Source: Candidatus Limivivens intestinipullorum (GTDB lineage Bacteria; Bacillota; Clostridia; Lachnospirales; Lachnospiraceae). Taken from it: a DNA stretch of 64,000 nt. The stretch covers positions 1 through 64,000 of the forward strand of contig DVIQ01000073.1 in NCBI GenBank assembly GCA_018711185.1, given 5' to 3'. A program made the position numbers and the translations under genes. Below are positions 1 to 9,937 of the stretch, piece by piece. The number at the start of each line of letters is the position of its first letter. Within the stretch, counting starts at the first letter, position 1. Under the pieces are notes generated by a model. It was not told the DNA's origin. It saw only the letters and a list, made by a program, of their open reading frames with translations, and did not search any database.

Positions 1-3000
1 CTTGGGGATTCGGAGACGGAGGAGCCTTTCGCCGAGCTGCCCAGGGCGGAAGAGAGGGAGCGGTATCCGCTGACGCCTGCTCAGCTGGGTATTTATTTCG
101 AAACGCAGATGAATCCGGACGCCGTCTCCTACAATATGCCCTGCGGATTCCGGACGGAAACAGTTTTGGATCCGGAGCGCTTCTGCCGGGCAGTGGAGAG
201 ACTTGGCAGGGAAGAGCCGATTCTGCGCTCCCATTTTCAGGCGAGCCGGGAAGGAATATTCCAGAAACTGGACGATTCGCAGACGCTTTCGGCAGAGATA
301 TACCGGGATATTTCTCTGGAGCAGGCAAAAGCGGACTTTGTACGGCCCTTTGATTTATCCGCGGCGCCGCTGTTCCGGGTGGCTCTCTGGCAGGGAAAGG
401 ATGAAAAAGAGCAGGCGGTTTTCCTGGATATGCATCATATTATCGGAGATGCTGTGACTGCGGCGGGACTGATTCGAAAATTGTCCATTCTCTATGAAGA
501 GAGGCAGCCTGAGAAGGAGCAGCGAAGCTTTTTTGATTATGCATGCTGGTATGAGCAGAATCGGGAGAGGGTTGTTGGGGAAGAGCGCGTCTTCTGGTCG
601 GAATATTTAAAGGACGCGCCGAAACCGGCAGATATTCCTGTGGATTTTCCGAGAAGCGGCAGTTTTGACTACAGAGGCGCCGAGCTGGAGCTTTCCATAG
701 AGGAGGAAGGAAGCGGGCAGATTGACTCGTTCTGCAAAAATACGGGCATTACGCCGTTCGTTCTGTTTGCCGGAGCTTTCGGAATCTTTCTGTCCCGCAT
801 TTCCGGGGAAAAAAGCCTGATGATCGGTACGCCGGTATCCAGCCGCAGAGGTTCCCTTCTTCAGACGGCCAGCGGCCTTTTTGTAAATACGCTGCCGCTG
901 CGGATGCAGCCGGAAGATGGAAAAGAGAAGAGGGCATACCTTGAGGAGGTTCAGAAAAACCTGGCCGGCCTCTTGGACCACCCCTATACGCCGGTGGATG
1001 AGCTGGTATCCCTGGCAGGACTTGAGCGGATGCCCGGACAGAACCCTCTGTACCGCGCGATGATCTCCATGCGGCCCATTCAGGGGGATGAAGAGCGCTT
1101 TGCCGGCGGCAGAATCGAACCGGTGCCTGTGCCGGCGGGAAGCGCGAAGGTGGATCTCAATCTTGAGGTCTATAAAAGCGGCGGATGCTACCGCCTGCGC
1201 CTGGAATACGCCTCCAGCCTTTACGACAGGGAGTCCGCGGCATTGTACGCCAGAGCGGTGGAGGCTGCTGCGCTGGAGCTTGCGGCGGAGGAAGGCGGGC
1301 GCGTGGCGGACTGCAGGGCCGTATCGGCCAGAGACTGGTATGCGCTCTTAAAGAAGCCCTGGACTTTGCGGCTGCCCTTTGAAAATATGCCGGTGGACGC
1401 CCGGATCGATGAAATGGCGGAGCTGAATCCCAAGGCTCCGGCTGTGATTTTCCATGACCGGATCCGAACCTTCCGGGAGCTGAAGCGGGACAGCGATGCC
1501 TTGGCCCAGGCCCTGATTCTGGATGGGATTCAGGGCGGCGAGCCGGTGGGGCTTTTCTGTACGAGAGGCTATGAGCTGATTGTGGGGCTTCTGGGAATCC
1601 TGAAAGCCGGAGGCGCCTATGTGCCCATGCTCCCGGACTTTCCGGAAAAACGTCTCCAGTATATGGCTAAGGTCAGCAGCATCCGGCGGATTGTATACAA
1701 CCAGGATGCCGGCGGACGGCTTCCGCAGGGTTTTTCCCAAAGCTTTTTGAACCTTTCAGAGGCAGTGAAGAGCGGCCGGGCTTTTTCTGGACGTCCGGAC
1801 CGGGCCGGGGAGGGGCTGTGTTTTATCCTGTTTACCTCGGGATCCACAGGGCAGCCCAAGGGTGTGCGGATTCGCCACCGCTCTGTCTCAAATCTTCTGG
1901 CGGTTCTGGAAGAGCAGATGGCTGCCCTTGACGGGGGCGTGCTCTGCACGACGAATTATATTTTTGATATTTTCTTCACGGAATCTCTTGCCGCGCTGGC
2001 CTTTGGAAAATACGTGGTCATGGCGGACGAGGAGGAAATGGTGCTTCCCTGGAAAGCAGCGGCACTGGTGGAACGCCATCAGGTGGAAATGTTCCAGTTT
2101 ACGCCGTCCAGGGCTTCCCTGTTTATGGACAATGAAAAGTTCTTTAAGGCGGCAACAGGAATTTCTCTTGCGGTGACCGCCGGGGAGGCCCTGGATATGG
2201 GACTAGTGGAAAAGTTCCGCCGGGCCGGGATTCACCGGATCTTAAATCTGTACGGGCCTACGGAGGCGACGGTTTACGCCACCATGGCGGATGTAACGGC
2301 GGCGGACCGGATTACCATAGGAAAGGTTCTGCCAAACTGCAGGGGATATATACTGGATGAAGAGGGAACTTTGGTGATCCCCGGAGCCCGCGGAGAGCTT
2401 TATCTGGCCGGGGAATGCCTGGCAGCCGGCTACGCGGGCCGGGAGGATCTGACCCGGGAGCGGTTTTTGCCGGATTTCCTTAATAAAAAAGAGCGGATGT
2501 ATCGTACCGGAGACATTGTGCGTCTGCTGCCGGACGGCCGGATTGAATATCTGGGGCGCAGAGACCACCAGGTAAAGCTGAACGGACAGCGGATCGAGCT
2601 TGGAGAGATCAACCAGAAATTGCTGGAATGCGGCGACGTGCTGCAGGCGGCAACCATAATAAAAAGGGACGGGCTGATTATGAAGCTCTGCTCTTTTGTA
2701 CGGCCAAAGGAGGAGGGCAGTCTGGATTTAGAGGCGCTGAAAAACAGTCTTGCCAGAGAATTGCCTGCTTACATGATTCCCTCCCAGATTCAGGCGCTGG
2801 ACAAAATGCCCTGCACCGCTTCCGGGAAAATCGATCTTGCGGCTCTGGAAAAAATAGAGGGCGTCCGGGATGCCTTGGAGGAGCCTTCTGAAAAGATGCC
2901 GAAACCGGCCGGAGAGACGCTTTCTGAAAGGATGCCGGAGCCGACTGGCAGGGGGCCGTCCGAAAAGGAACCGGAAGCGGTCGGAGAGACGCTTTCTGAA

Positions 3001-4518
3001 AGAGCGCCGGAACCGGTCCGCGAGGAGCGCTCTCAAACGGAATGCGTAGATACACCCGGAACGGAAGCAGGAAAGCCGGCATATGAGCAGCTTTCGAAGC
3101 TTTGGGAGGAGGCCCTTGGAAAAGAAACCGTGGATCCGGAGGTTTCCTTCTTTGATCAGGGGGGAACGTCTTTCGCGGCGCTGGTGCTGCTGAGCGGATA
3201 TTACGATCTGGGATTGACGATTTCTCTGACGGCGTTTTATGAAAAGCCGACCCTGAAGGCCCAGGCAGCCATGTTTGGCATTTCTCCCGAGGCAGCCGCT
3301 GCGGCCGGCTCCGGAAGCGCAGCGGCGTACAGATGGAAGGAAATGCCCGGTGACGGCAGCCAGGGGGCCGGGATTTCAGAAAAACAGGCCCAGGGAAAAA
3401 CGGCCCAGGGAAAATCAGACGGGGGACGGACTCCAGCAGCGGCCGGCAACCGGGTGGAAAAGCGCAGCGTTCTGCTGACCGGCGCGACCGGGTTTTTCGG
3501 AGCGCATCTGGTCAAAGCCCTTTTAGACAGCGGCTGTCCCAGAATTTACTGCGCGGTCCGGGGCGAGGAGCCCAAGAAGCGGCTTTCAGACATGCTGATC
3601 TGGTATTTCGGCGCCGGCTGGTGTATGGGAATCGGCGACAGGATTCAGGTGATTCCCGGAGATATCATGGAAGAAAACCTGGGAATGAGTGAAGAGCAGC
3701 TCGCGGCGCTGGAACGGCAGACCGCGGCTGTGATCCACGCGGCAGCGGATGTGCGCCATTATGCCAGCGATTCCAGCGCGGAGGAAGTCAACTGCCGGGG
3801 GACGGAAAATATGGCGCGCCTGTCCAGACGGCTGTCTGCCCGGATGGTCTATATTTCCACGGTGAGCCTTTGCAGTGAATATCTGAAGGACGCGCCCGCC
3901 GCTTCCGCGATCTTTTCAGAGCGCGATTTTGACATCGGTCAGAACTGGGAGGAGAGCGTTTATCTCAGAGGAAAATACAGGGGAGAGGAATGCGTGCGAA
4001 GGGCCGCGCAGGCGGGACAGGATGTGTTGATTTTACGGCTTGGACGTCTTGTGGGCCGAAGCAGCGACGGACTCTTCCAGAAGAATGCCCGGACAAACGC
4101 GTTTTATTGTCTGGCAAAGGGCATTTTCTGCCTGGAAAAAATATCCGTGGAGCTGGCGGACATGACCTTTGACCTGACGCCGGTGGACGAATGCGCCAAG
4201 GCCGCCGCTGCCCTTCTGAAACAGCCAGGACCTGTGTACCACCTTTTCCATCCGGAAATGTTTGCGGTGCGGGATATCTTAAAAAGCATCGGTAGAACGA
4301 TCCCGGAGGTGGAGCGTCCGGAATTTGAGGAGCATTTGCGAGAGCTTGCCGGGCGGGGGCTGGGACCGGAGCTTGGAATGCTGATCGGCCAGTACAACCG
4401 TATCTGTCAGGTACCCTCCCGGATCAGCCCGGTCTGCGCGCAGACCTGCCGGGAACTGGAAAAAGTGGGTTTCTCCTGGAAACCGGTGGATCCGGCAATG
4501 GTGCTCAGGTTTTTCTGA
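1..4518 (+). CDS. Nonribosomal peptide synthetase, C-A-PCP-reductase module (5' end outside window)
   Basis: The frame is open from base 1, so the protein begins upstream; the ATG at 109 lies inside the condensation domain, just after its first core motif (LTPAQLGIYFETQ). Domains in order: condensation (about 60-1350, active-site HHIIGDA at 433-453); adenylation (about 1400-2850, FTSGSTG at 1831, NLYGPTE at 2244, YRTGD near 2500, final Lys in TASGKID near 2820); a repetitive Glu/Pro/Ser linker; carrier domain (about 3075-3270, FDQGGTSF with the phosphopantetheine Ser at 3169); and a C-terminal thioester reductase of extended-SDR type (GATGFFG at 3481, YLRGK at 3961). Reductase-terminated synthetases release the peptide as an aldehyde or alcohol instead of by hydrolysis. 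It is the first visible gene of an operon; the kinase gene starts 34 bases later. At least one further module probably lies upstream. The product cannot be named from sequence. Confidence 0.93.
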   Translation, partial: LGDSETEEPFAELPRAEERERYPLTPAQLGIYFETQMNPDAVSYNMPCGFRTETVLDPERFCRAVERLGREEPILRSHFQASREGIFQKLDDSQTLSAEIYRDISLEQAKADFVRPFDLSAAPLFRVALWQGKDEKEQAVFLDMHHIIGDAVTAAGLIRKLSILYEERQPEKEQRSFFDYACWYEQNRERVVGEERVFWSEYLKDAPKPADIPVDFPRSGSFDYRGAELELSIEEEGSGQIDSFCKNTGITPFVLFAGAFGIFLSRISGEKSLMIGTPVSSRRGSLLQTASGLFVNTLPLRMQPEDGKEKRAYLEEVQKNLAGLLDHPYTPVDELVSLAGLERMPGQNPLYRAMISMRPIQGDEERFAGGRIEPVPVPAGSAKVDLNLEVYKSGGCYRLRLEYASSLYDRESAALYARAVEAAALELAAEEGGRVADCRAVSARDWYALLKKPWTLRLPFENMPVDARIDEMAELNPKAPAVIFHDRIRTFRELKRDSDALAQALILDGIQGGEPVGLFCTRGYELIVGLLGILKAGGAYVPMLPDFPEKRLQYMAKVSSIRRIVYNQDAGGRLPQGFSQSFLNLSEAVKSGRAFSGRPDRAGEGLCFILFTSGSTGQPKGVRIRHRSVSNLLAVLEEQMAALDGGVLCTTNYIFDIFFTESLAALAFGKYVVMADEEEMVLPWKAAALVERHQVEMFQFTPSRASLFMDNEKFFKAATGISLAVTAGEALDMGLVEKFRRAGIHRILNLYGPTEATVYATMADVTAADRITIGKVLPNCRGYILDEEGTLVIPGARGELYLAGECLAAGYAGREDLTRERFLPDFLNKKERMYRTGDIVRLLPDGRIEYLGRRDHQVKLNGQRIELGEINQKLLECGDVLQAATIIKRDGLIMKLCSFVRPKEEGSLDLEALKNSLARELPAYMIPSQIQALDKMPCTASGKIDLAALEKIEGVRDALEEPSEKMPKPAGETLSERMPEPTGRGPSEKEPEAVGETLSERAPEPVREERSQTECVDTPGTEAGKPAYEQLSKLWEEALGKETVDPEVSFFDQGGTSFAALVLLSGYYDLGLTISLTAFYEKPTLKAQAAMFGISPEAAAAAGSGSAAAYRWKEMPGDGSQGAGISEKQAQGKTAQGKSDGGRTPAAAGNRVEKRSVLLTGATGFFGAHLVKALLDSGCPRIYCAVRGEEPKKRLSDMLIWYFGAGWCMGIGDRIQVIPGDIMEENLGMSEEQLAALERQTAAVIHAAADVRHYASDSSAEEVNCRGTENMARLSRRLSARMVYISTVSLCSEYLKDAPAASAIFSERDFDIGQNWEESVYLRGKYRGEECVRRAAQAGQDVLILRLGRLVGRSSDGLFQKNARTNAFYCLAKGIFCLEKISVELADMTFDLTPVDECAKAAAALLKQPGPVYHLFHPEMFAVRDILKSIGRTIPEVERPEFEEHLRELAGRGLGPELGMLIGQYNRICQVPSRISPVCAQTCRELEKVGFSWKPVDPAMVLRFF
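2881..3033 (+). repeat. Repetitive interdomain linker in the NRPS
   Basis: Between the adenylation and carrier domains the protein carries an imperfect repeat of the type PSEKMPEPxGETLSER. At DNA level a block of about 20 bases recurs about 72 bases apart (near 2909-2930 and 2981-3002), which keeps the reading frame. It is rich in Pro, Glu and Ser and is probably an unstructured tether between A and PCP domains. Confidence 0.7.
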
Positions 4519-4552
4519 GAAAACTGATTTCCGGAAAACGGAGGAAGCAACT

Positions 4553-6436
4553 ATGAATTTGCCATTTATCATGTATGCGTTTTATATTGCCACAATTCTG
4601 CTGATGCTGCTGTTTATCTTCAACATCGTCAGCACGAGAAAGGTAATGACGATACACAAATGCTATTTCGGGGCCGCGGTGGTGATGATCGTCTGGCTGC
4701 TGGCCCTGATCGGCATCAGCTATACTCCGGAGACGGACATAGCGACGCTTTATTTCTGGGACAGCCTGACGACGGCCGGAGCGGCGTGCCTTCCGGTATT
4801 TTCCCTGTTGTTTTCGATTTGCTATACGAGGGAGTATGAGACAAAAGTGCCGCCCAGATTCTGGCTGCTGTTTGCGATTCCGATTCTGACGGTTCTCATG
4901 GTGGCCACCAATGAATACCATCATCTGTATTACAGAGTATTTTCCTTCTTTAATACGGATGTGGTATTCGGCCCTTATTTTTACATACATTGTACCTATA
5001 CCTTTACTTGTGTAATCGTATCGGTTGTTCTGATGATCCGGTATGCGGTCAAACGAAGGGAAAAGCTGTATTATTGGCAGGCAACGTTGTTCGCGCTTGG
5101 CGGCCTCGCCCCCAGCGTGGTCAACCTGCTGGTTATACTGAATGTCATTTCCGTATCTGTGACGGCTACGCCCATAAGCTTTATCATCACGATGATACTT
5201 CATGGAATCATTATTTACAGGCTTCACCTGTTTGACGTCCAGCCCTTGGCCATGCAGCAGCTGGTGGACTGGATGAGCGACGGCTATCTGGTTTTGAATG
5301 GGCGGGGTGAGGTGGTTTCCTTCAATAAGCCCTTTCGGAAGATCCTTGGAAAGGGAAACAAGATCCGAGAGAACATCCGCCTGGCAGACCGGATGCAGGA
5401 CGTGGATATTGATAACAAGACAGCGCTTTATAACCTGCTGACAGGGGTCCGTTCCTGCCTGGATTCAAACACAAAGGTTACCTATGAGCAGGTTATCAAT
5501 TCCAAAAAAGGGATGGAGCCGGTAAAGTGTTACTACCTGGTGGAGATAAAGCCGCTGATTTCCCGGGGTGAGGTCTGCGGCGTCCTGGCGATTTTCAAGG
5601 ATATTACGGAGCTGAAGCGGAACATGCAGCGGCTCCAGGACAGTCAGGTAAAGATGATGGAGCAGGAAAGGCTTGCTTTCCTGGGACAGATGGTAGGCGG
5701 GCTGGCCCACAACCTGAAAACGCCGATTATGAGCGTATCCGGAAGCCTCACAGCCATGGAAAAGCTGGTCCAGGAGAGCCGAATAAGCATCGGAGATCCG
5801 GAGGTGACGGCGGAGGATTACCGGGAAATCTACGGGGAGATGGACACCTGGATTGATCGGATGCGGGATGCCTGCGCTTATATGTCAGATATCATCAGCG
5901 CCGTGAAGGGACAGGCCAGCAGCATGAGCGTCTCGGAGAGCAGAGATTTCAGTGTCGAAGAGGTTCTGAAGCGGGTATACCTGCTGCTGCGCCATGAACT
6001 GACAAAGAAGAACTGCAATCTCCAGCCTTCGGGAGATATGGATATTCACAAAACTTTTATTCATGGAGATATTAACAACCTTGTGCAGGTACTTACAAAC
6101 CTGGTGTCAAATTCCATTGACGCGCAGGTGCCGCAGGGACGCAGGGATATTTTCGTGGATGTGGGAAAGGACAGCAAAGACCTGATTATCAGGGTGATTG
6201 ACTTTGGCAGCGGCATTCCGGAAAATATAAAAAGGCGTCTGCTCAAGCAGATGGTAACCAGCAAGGGTACAATGGGAACCGGACTGGGCCTCTTTATTTC
6301 CAATACGGTGATAAAGGCTAAATTCGACGGTTCCATGAGGGTTGAGGATAATCCGGACGGGGGTACAATCATTCGTATTTCGATTCCGCTGGAAATTGTG
6401 ACTTTGCGGGTTGGAAATGAGGTGAGCGGAAAATGA
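4553..6436 (+). CDS. Membrane sensor histidine kinase with 7TM-type N-terminus
   Basis: A 627-residue sensor kinase. Residues 1 to about 225 hold roughly seven hydrophobic segments, matching the histidine-kinase N-terminal 7TM sensing unit. A PAS-like domain follows (about 230-350) and a short coiled stretch leads to the H-box AHNLKTP, with the predicted phospho-accepting His386. The ATPase domain has the N-box LTNLVSNSIDA, G1 DFGSGIP and G2 GTGLGLF. An ATG at 4553 follows GAGGAAG. It sits between the NRPS and its predicted partner regulator, and its last four bases overlap that gene. This suggests the NRPS operon senses something at the membrane, perhaps its own product or the target of the product (inference). 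The ligand is unknown. Confidence 0.9.
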   Translation: MNLPFIMYAFYIATILLMLLFIFNIVSTRKVMTIHKCYFGAAVVMIVWLLALIGISYTPETDIATLYFWDSLTTAGAACLPVFSLLFSICYTREYETKVPPRFWLLFAIPILTVLMVATNEYHHLYYRVFSFFNTDVVFGPYFYIHCTYTFTCVIVSVVLMIRYAVKRREKLYYWQATLFALGGLAPSVVNLLVILNVISVSVTATPISFIITMILHGIIIYRLHLFDVQPLAMQQLVDWMSDGYLVLNGRGEVVSFNKPFRKILGKGNKIRENIRLADRMQDVDIDNKTALYNLLTGVRSCLDSNTKVTYEQVINSKKGMEPVKCYYLVEIKPLISRGEVCGVLAIFKDITELKRNMQRLQDSQVKMMEQERLAFLGQMVGGLAHNLKTPIMSVSGSLTAMEKLVQESRISIGDPEVTAEDYREIYGEMDTWIDRMRDACAYMSDIISAVKGQASSMSVSESRDFSVEEVLKRVYLLLRHELTKKNCNLQPSGDMDIHKTFIHGDINNLVQVLTNLVSNSIDAQVPQGRRDIFVDVGKDSKDLIIRVIDFGSGIPENIKRRLLKQMVTSKGTMGTGLGLFISNTVIKAKFDGSMRVEDNPDGGTIIRISIPLEIVTLRVGNEVSGK

Positions 6437-7974
6437 GAAAAAACAGAATTACCCGTCAGAAGCAAGAATTTTCCATTCTTGCGCTGGATGATGACCGGTT
6501 AATGACAGAAACCCTGGAATCTTATTTTACGGCCAGCGGTTATCAGGTTACCATTGAAAATGACCCTCTGGCGGCCATCGAGCGGGTGCGGACAGGGGAG
6601 TTTGACATCATGCTTCTGGACTTTCTCATGCGGCCCATATGCGGCGACGAGGTGGTTCGAAGAATACGGGAGTTTAACTCGGATTTGTTTATCATTCTTT
6701 TGACGGGGCATAAAAGCATGGCTCCGCCGGTACAGACAATCCGGGAACTGGACATTCAGGGCTATTATGAAAAAAGCGATCGTTTTGACCAACTGGAGCT
6801 TTTGGTGGAATCCTGCGTAAAATCCATACGCCAGACCCGGACAATCCAGAAATACCGGGACGGTCTGGCAGATATTCTGGAATGCGTCTCCGGCATCGGA
6901 AGCGGAAATATGGAAATCGATGCCCTTCTGGATAAGGTTCTGGAGGGGGCGCAGGAGCTGCTTCCCTGCACGGATACCGTCGTCTGTGTGGATCTCTCCG
7001 GCTTTGGAGAGAAGGGGGCCGCGCTCCCGGTGGTCTGCCGTGGAAGCGGCTTCTATAAAAAGATCGGAAATCCCCAGGCGTTTTTAAAGAGCCATACCTG
7101 CAACGGCCTGTTGATTTCCGAGGAGGATGGGAAGACGTCCATGAGTGCCTCTTTGTTTGTGGAGGAATTCGGAAGTTTTGGAATGATGATGGTTTTGACG
7201 GAAAGCCGGCCAAAGCAGGAAGAGGTTCAGCTCTTTCAGGTGTATGCGCGCCAGATGAGCATAACGCTGAGCAATCTGATCCTCCAAAGAGCGCTCCATC
7301 TCAGAAACCGGGAGCTTGAGGAGGCGTATGCCAGTACCCACAGCTTGTATATGGGAACCATTGACGCCATGCGGAAAATGGTGGATGCAAAGGACTGGTA
7401 TACACGGGGACATTCGGATCGGGTTTCTTATTATGCTGTGAAAATCGCCCAGGCCATGGGGTTGAATGAAGCGTTTGCAGAACGTATCCGGGTGGCCGGT
7501 ATGTTCCATGACATTGGAAAGGTAGGGATTCCTGATGAAATTTTAAGAAAAAACGGGTCACTTACCGAAACGGAATATGCTGAGGTAAAAGAACATCCGT
7601 CTCTGGGAGTGAAGATTCTTTCTTCAATTTCTTCGTTTTCTGATATTTTGTCTATGGTGGAGGGACATCACGAACGGTTTGACGGAAAAGGATATCCCAA
7701 AGGACTTGCAGGCGAGGCGATTCCGCTGGGAGCCAGAATCATCTGCGTGGCAGACGCTTTCGATGCCATGACATCAAAGAGAAGCTACCGGGGGAGCATG
7801 TCCCTTGAGGAAGCGAAAAAAGAACTGTGGCATTGCAAAAATCAGCAGTTTGACGGAAAGATTGTGGATGTGTTTCTTCGAATTCTGGAAGAACACTACG
7901 ACAGCTTTCAGAAAGAGATGGAAACATTGATACCAGAAACAACGCTTATAAAAAATGTGGGAGGAGAGTCATGA
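6433..7974 (+). CDS. Response regulator with REC and HD-GYP domains
   Basis: A 513-residue protein overlapping the kinase gene by ATGA. The receiver domain (about 12-130) has the acidic cluster LDDD, the phospho-acceptor Asp63 in LLDF, Thr in LLTGH and Lys in YYEKSD. A central GAF-like region (about 140-290) leads to an HD-GYP domain (about 305-490) with HSDRVS, FHDIGK, HHERFDGKGYP and the VADAFDAM segment. HD-GYP proteins with intact HD and GYP motifs are usually cyclic-di-GMP phosphodiesterases, so the likely output is second-messenger turnover, not DNA binding. There is no DNA-binding domain. That a phosphodiesterase regulator lies inside an NRPS operon is unusual and suggests the peptide is tied to a signalling or lifestyle switch (inference). 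Confidence 0.9.
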   Translation: MRKNRITRQKQEFSILALDDDRLMTETLESYFTASGYQVTIENDPLAAIERVRTGEFDIMLLDFLMRPICGDEVVRRIREFNSDLFIILLTGHKSMAPPVQTIRELDIQGYYEKSDRFDQLELLVESCVKSIRQTRTIQKYRDGLADILECVSGIGSGNMEIDALLDKVLEGAQELLPCTDTVVCVDLSGFGEKGAALPVVCRGSGFYKKIGNPQAFLKSHTCNGLLISEEDGKTSMSASLFVEEFGSFGMMMVLTESRPKQEEVQLFQVYARQMSITLSNLILQRALHLRNRELEEAYASTHSLYMGTIDAMRKMVDAKDWYTRGHSDRVSYYAVKIAQAMGLNEAFAERIRVAGMFHDIGKVGIPDEILRKNGSLTETEYAEVKEHPSLGVKILSSISSFSDILSMVEGHHERFDGKGYPKGLAGEAIPLGARIICVADAFDAMTSKRSYRGSMSLEEAKKELWHCKNQQFDGKIVDVFLRILEEHYDSFQKEMETLIPETTLIKNVGGES

Positions 7975-9620
7975 AACAGATTGCCGCAAAAGAATCAAGA
8001 TACTATAAAACATTCGGGGAATTTTTAACCGATATCGCAAAACGATACGGGAGTAAGACGGCCGTTACGTCTTATCACAGAGGAATGGAACGGCAGGATA
8101 AAAGCTTTGAGGAGCTGAAGGAGGATTCCTTCCGGTTTTCAAAAGCGCTCCTGGCCTCCGGCTTTGGAGGAAAGCATGTGGCGCTGGTCAGCGAGAACAG
8201 CTATGAATGGCTGACGGCCTATTTTGGGATTGCCTGCGCCGGAGGCATCGCCTGCTGCATCGATATTGAACAAGCGGATAAGATCTTGAAGGAAATGCTT
8301 CAAAAATCCGACGCGGAGGCGATTATCTGCTCTCAGAACCTGGCCGGTATCTGCGCAGGCATAAAAAAGAGTATTGACAAGATTACAAAGCTGATCGTGA
8401 TCGGCGGTGAGGACACGGAGGATTCAATGAGCTATGAAAGCTTTGCGGTCCTTGGCGACAGCCCGGAGGCGGAACAGCTTTTTGCGGACTGCGCGGTGGA
8501 ACCAGACCAGACCGCCTGCATTGTGTTCACATCGGGAACTACAAGCGCCGCTAAGCCGGTGATGCTATCTCACAAGGCGATCCTTGCCGACGCGGCGGAT
8601 TCCCTGACGATTCTGGACTCCCGAGATCGGATTTATAATTCTCTGCCTTTATACCATACCTATGGCTTTACCGGTGGAATGCTGTGCGGGCTGATCCGGG
8701 GCCTTGACATCTGTATTTGCTGCGATATGAAACGGATGCTTCAGGATATGACACTGTTTAAGCCAAATATGCTTGTAACGGTTCCGATTATCGTCGAGGT
8801 GGTTCACAACTTTTTATGGGGAATGCTGGAAAAGGCGGATAAAAAGCAGAAGGTTCAGAAGAAGATGAAGCTGGAGGCTGCCATCCATATGCCCAATTCC
8901 ATGACGGCTGCCGACATAAAGGCCGTAACCCAGGGAACCTTCGCGGAGGAACTGGACGTGATCTTATCCGGAGGCGCTTACCTGGATCTGCGGATCGCTG
9001 AGGATCTGCTGCATATGGGAATCGTCGTCCTCCAGGGCTATGGAATTACGGAGTGCTCTTCCAGCGTTTCCTGCAACCGGAACGAAGATTTCAGCCTGGA
9101 CTCTGTGGGCATGATTCTTCCGGGATGCGAGGTGAAATTCGTGGATGATGAGATTCTGGTAAAGAGCTATTCGATTATGAACGGTTACTATAACGAACCG
9201 GAGCTTACAAAGGAAGCCTTCGCTGACGGATGGTTTAAAACGGGAGATCTGGGATATCTGGACAAGAAAGGCCATCTGCACATTACCGGAAGAAAGAAGA
9301 ACCTGATTGTTATGAAAAACGGCAAAAAGGTGGCTGCCGAGGAGATGGAGCAGGAGTTTAAGGGAATGCCCCTGGTGAAAGAAGTTCTGGTGTACGGGGC
9401 CCTCAGCGGGGAATCCACGGATGACGTAAAGATTGCCGCGGAAATTTATCCGGATCCGGAGCTTACCCAGGGGATGAGCAGCTATGAGATTTTAGAACAG
9501 CTCCAGGAATTCGTGGACAACTTAAATAAGACACTGCCCACCTACAAGCAGATTCAGATGATCAATATCCGGGAGACGGAATTTGAAAAAACGGCGGCGA
9601 AGAAAATCAAGAGAAGATAG
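7971..9620 (+). CDS. AMP-dependent acyl-CoA/acyl-ACP synthetase
   Basis: A 549-residue ANL-superfamily ligase overlapping the preceding gene by ATGA. It shows the phosphate-binding motif FTSGTTSAAKP, the GYGITECSS motif, FKTGDLG, the hinge GRKKNLIV and a C-terminal Lys region KTAAKKIKR. Length and motifs fit fatty- or aryl-acid activating enzymes rather than an NRPS adenylation domain. The next gene, 11 bases on, is a lone acyl carrier protein, so the ligase most likely loads an acyl group onto it for transfer to the synthetase as an N-terminal cap. This pairing is known for lipo-initiated peptides. Acyl chain length cannot be read from the sequence. Confidence 0.88.
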   Translation: MKQIAAKESRYYKTFGEFLTDIAKRYGSKTAVTSYHRGMERQDKSFEELKEDSFRFSKALLASGFGGKHVALVSENSYEWLTAYFGIACAGGIACCIDIEQADKILKEMLQKSDAEAIICSQNLAGICAGIKKSIDKITKLIVIGGEDTEDSMSYESFAVLGDSPEAEQLFADCAVEPDQTACIVFTSGTTSAAKPVMLSHKAILADAADSLTILDSRDRIYNSLPLYHTYGFTGGMLCGLIRGLDICICCDMKRMLQDMTLFKPNMLVTVPIIVEVVHNFLWGMLEKADKKQKVQKKMKLEAAIHMPNSMTAADIKAVTQGTFAEELDVILSGGAYLDLRIAEDLLHMGIVVLQGYGITECSSSVSCNRNEDFSLDSVGMILPGCEVKFVDDEILVKSYSIMNGYYNEPELTKEAFADGWFKTGDLGYLDKKGHLHITGRKKNLIVMKNGKKVAAEEMEQEFKGMPLVKEVLVYGALSGESTDDVKIAAEIYPDPELTQGMSSYEILEQLQEFVDNLNKTLPTYKQIQMINIRETEFEKTAAKKIKRR

Positions 9621-9631
9621 GGAGGTGCGGT

Positions 9632-9862
9632 ATGGAGCTTTTGGATGTAATTCGAAAGGTTGTCTATGACGTGACCGGAAAGGATGGAATTTCCCAGGAG
9701 ACGGACTTTGTAAAGGATTTGGGACTGACCTCCTTTGACGTCATGAACATTGTATGCGCCTTTGAGGACATGTATGATATCGAGATTCCCACCAGAGATG
9801 TGTGGCAGTTAAGGCAGGCAAAGGACGTGGTGGAATACATGAAGAGCAAGGGCGTGTCATAA
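9632..9862 (+). CDS. Stand-alone acyl carrier protein
   Basis: A 76-residue acidic carrier protein preceded by a GGGAGGTG ribosome binding site. The phosphopantetheine site is DLGLTSFD with Ser34, followed by the helix II sequence VMNIVCAFEDMYDIEI that is typical of discrete ACPs. It is the last gene of the NRPS operon and is followed 75 bases later by a strong terminator. It presumably accepts the acyl group from the adjacent ligase and presents it to a condensation domain. No phosphopantetheinyl transferase is visible, so activation must use one encoded elsewhere. Confidence 0.9.
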   Translation: MELLDVIRKVVYDVTGKDGISQETDFVKDLGLTSFDVMNIVCAFEDMYDIEIPTRDVWQLRQAKDVVEYMKSKGVS

Positions 9863-9937
9863 AAATGAACGCCTAAAATTTTCGGGAGAATGCGCACCCG
9901 GTCCCGTCATTTGCCGGCCCGGCCGGAAATCGTGATC

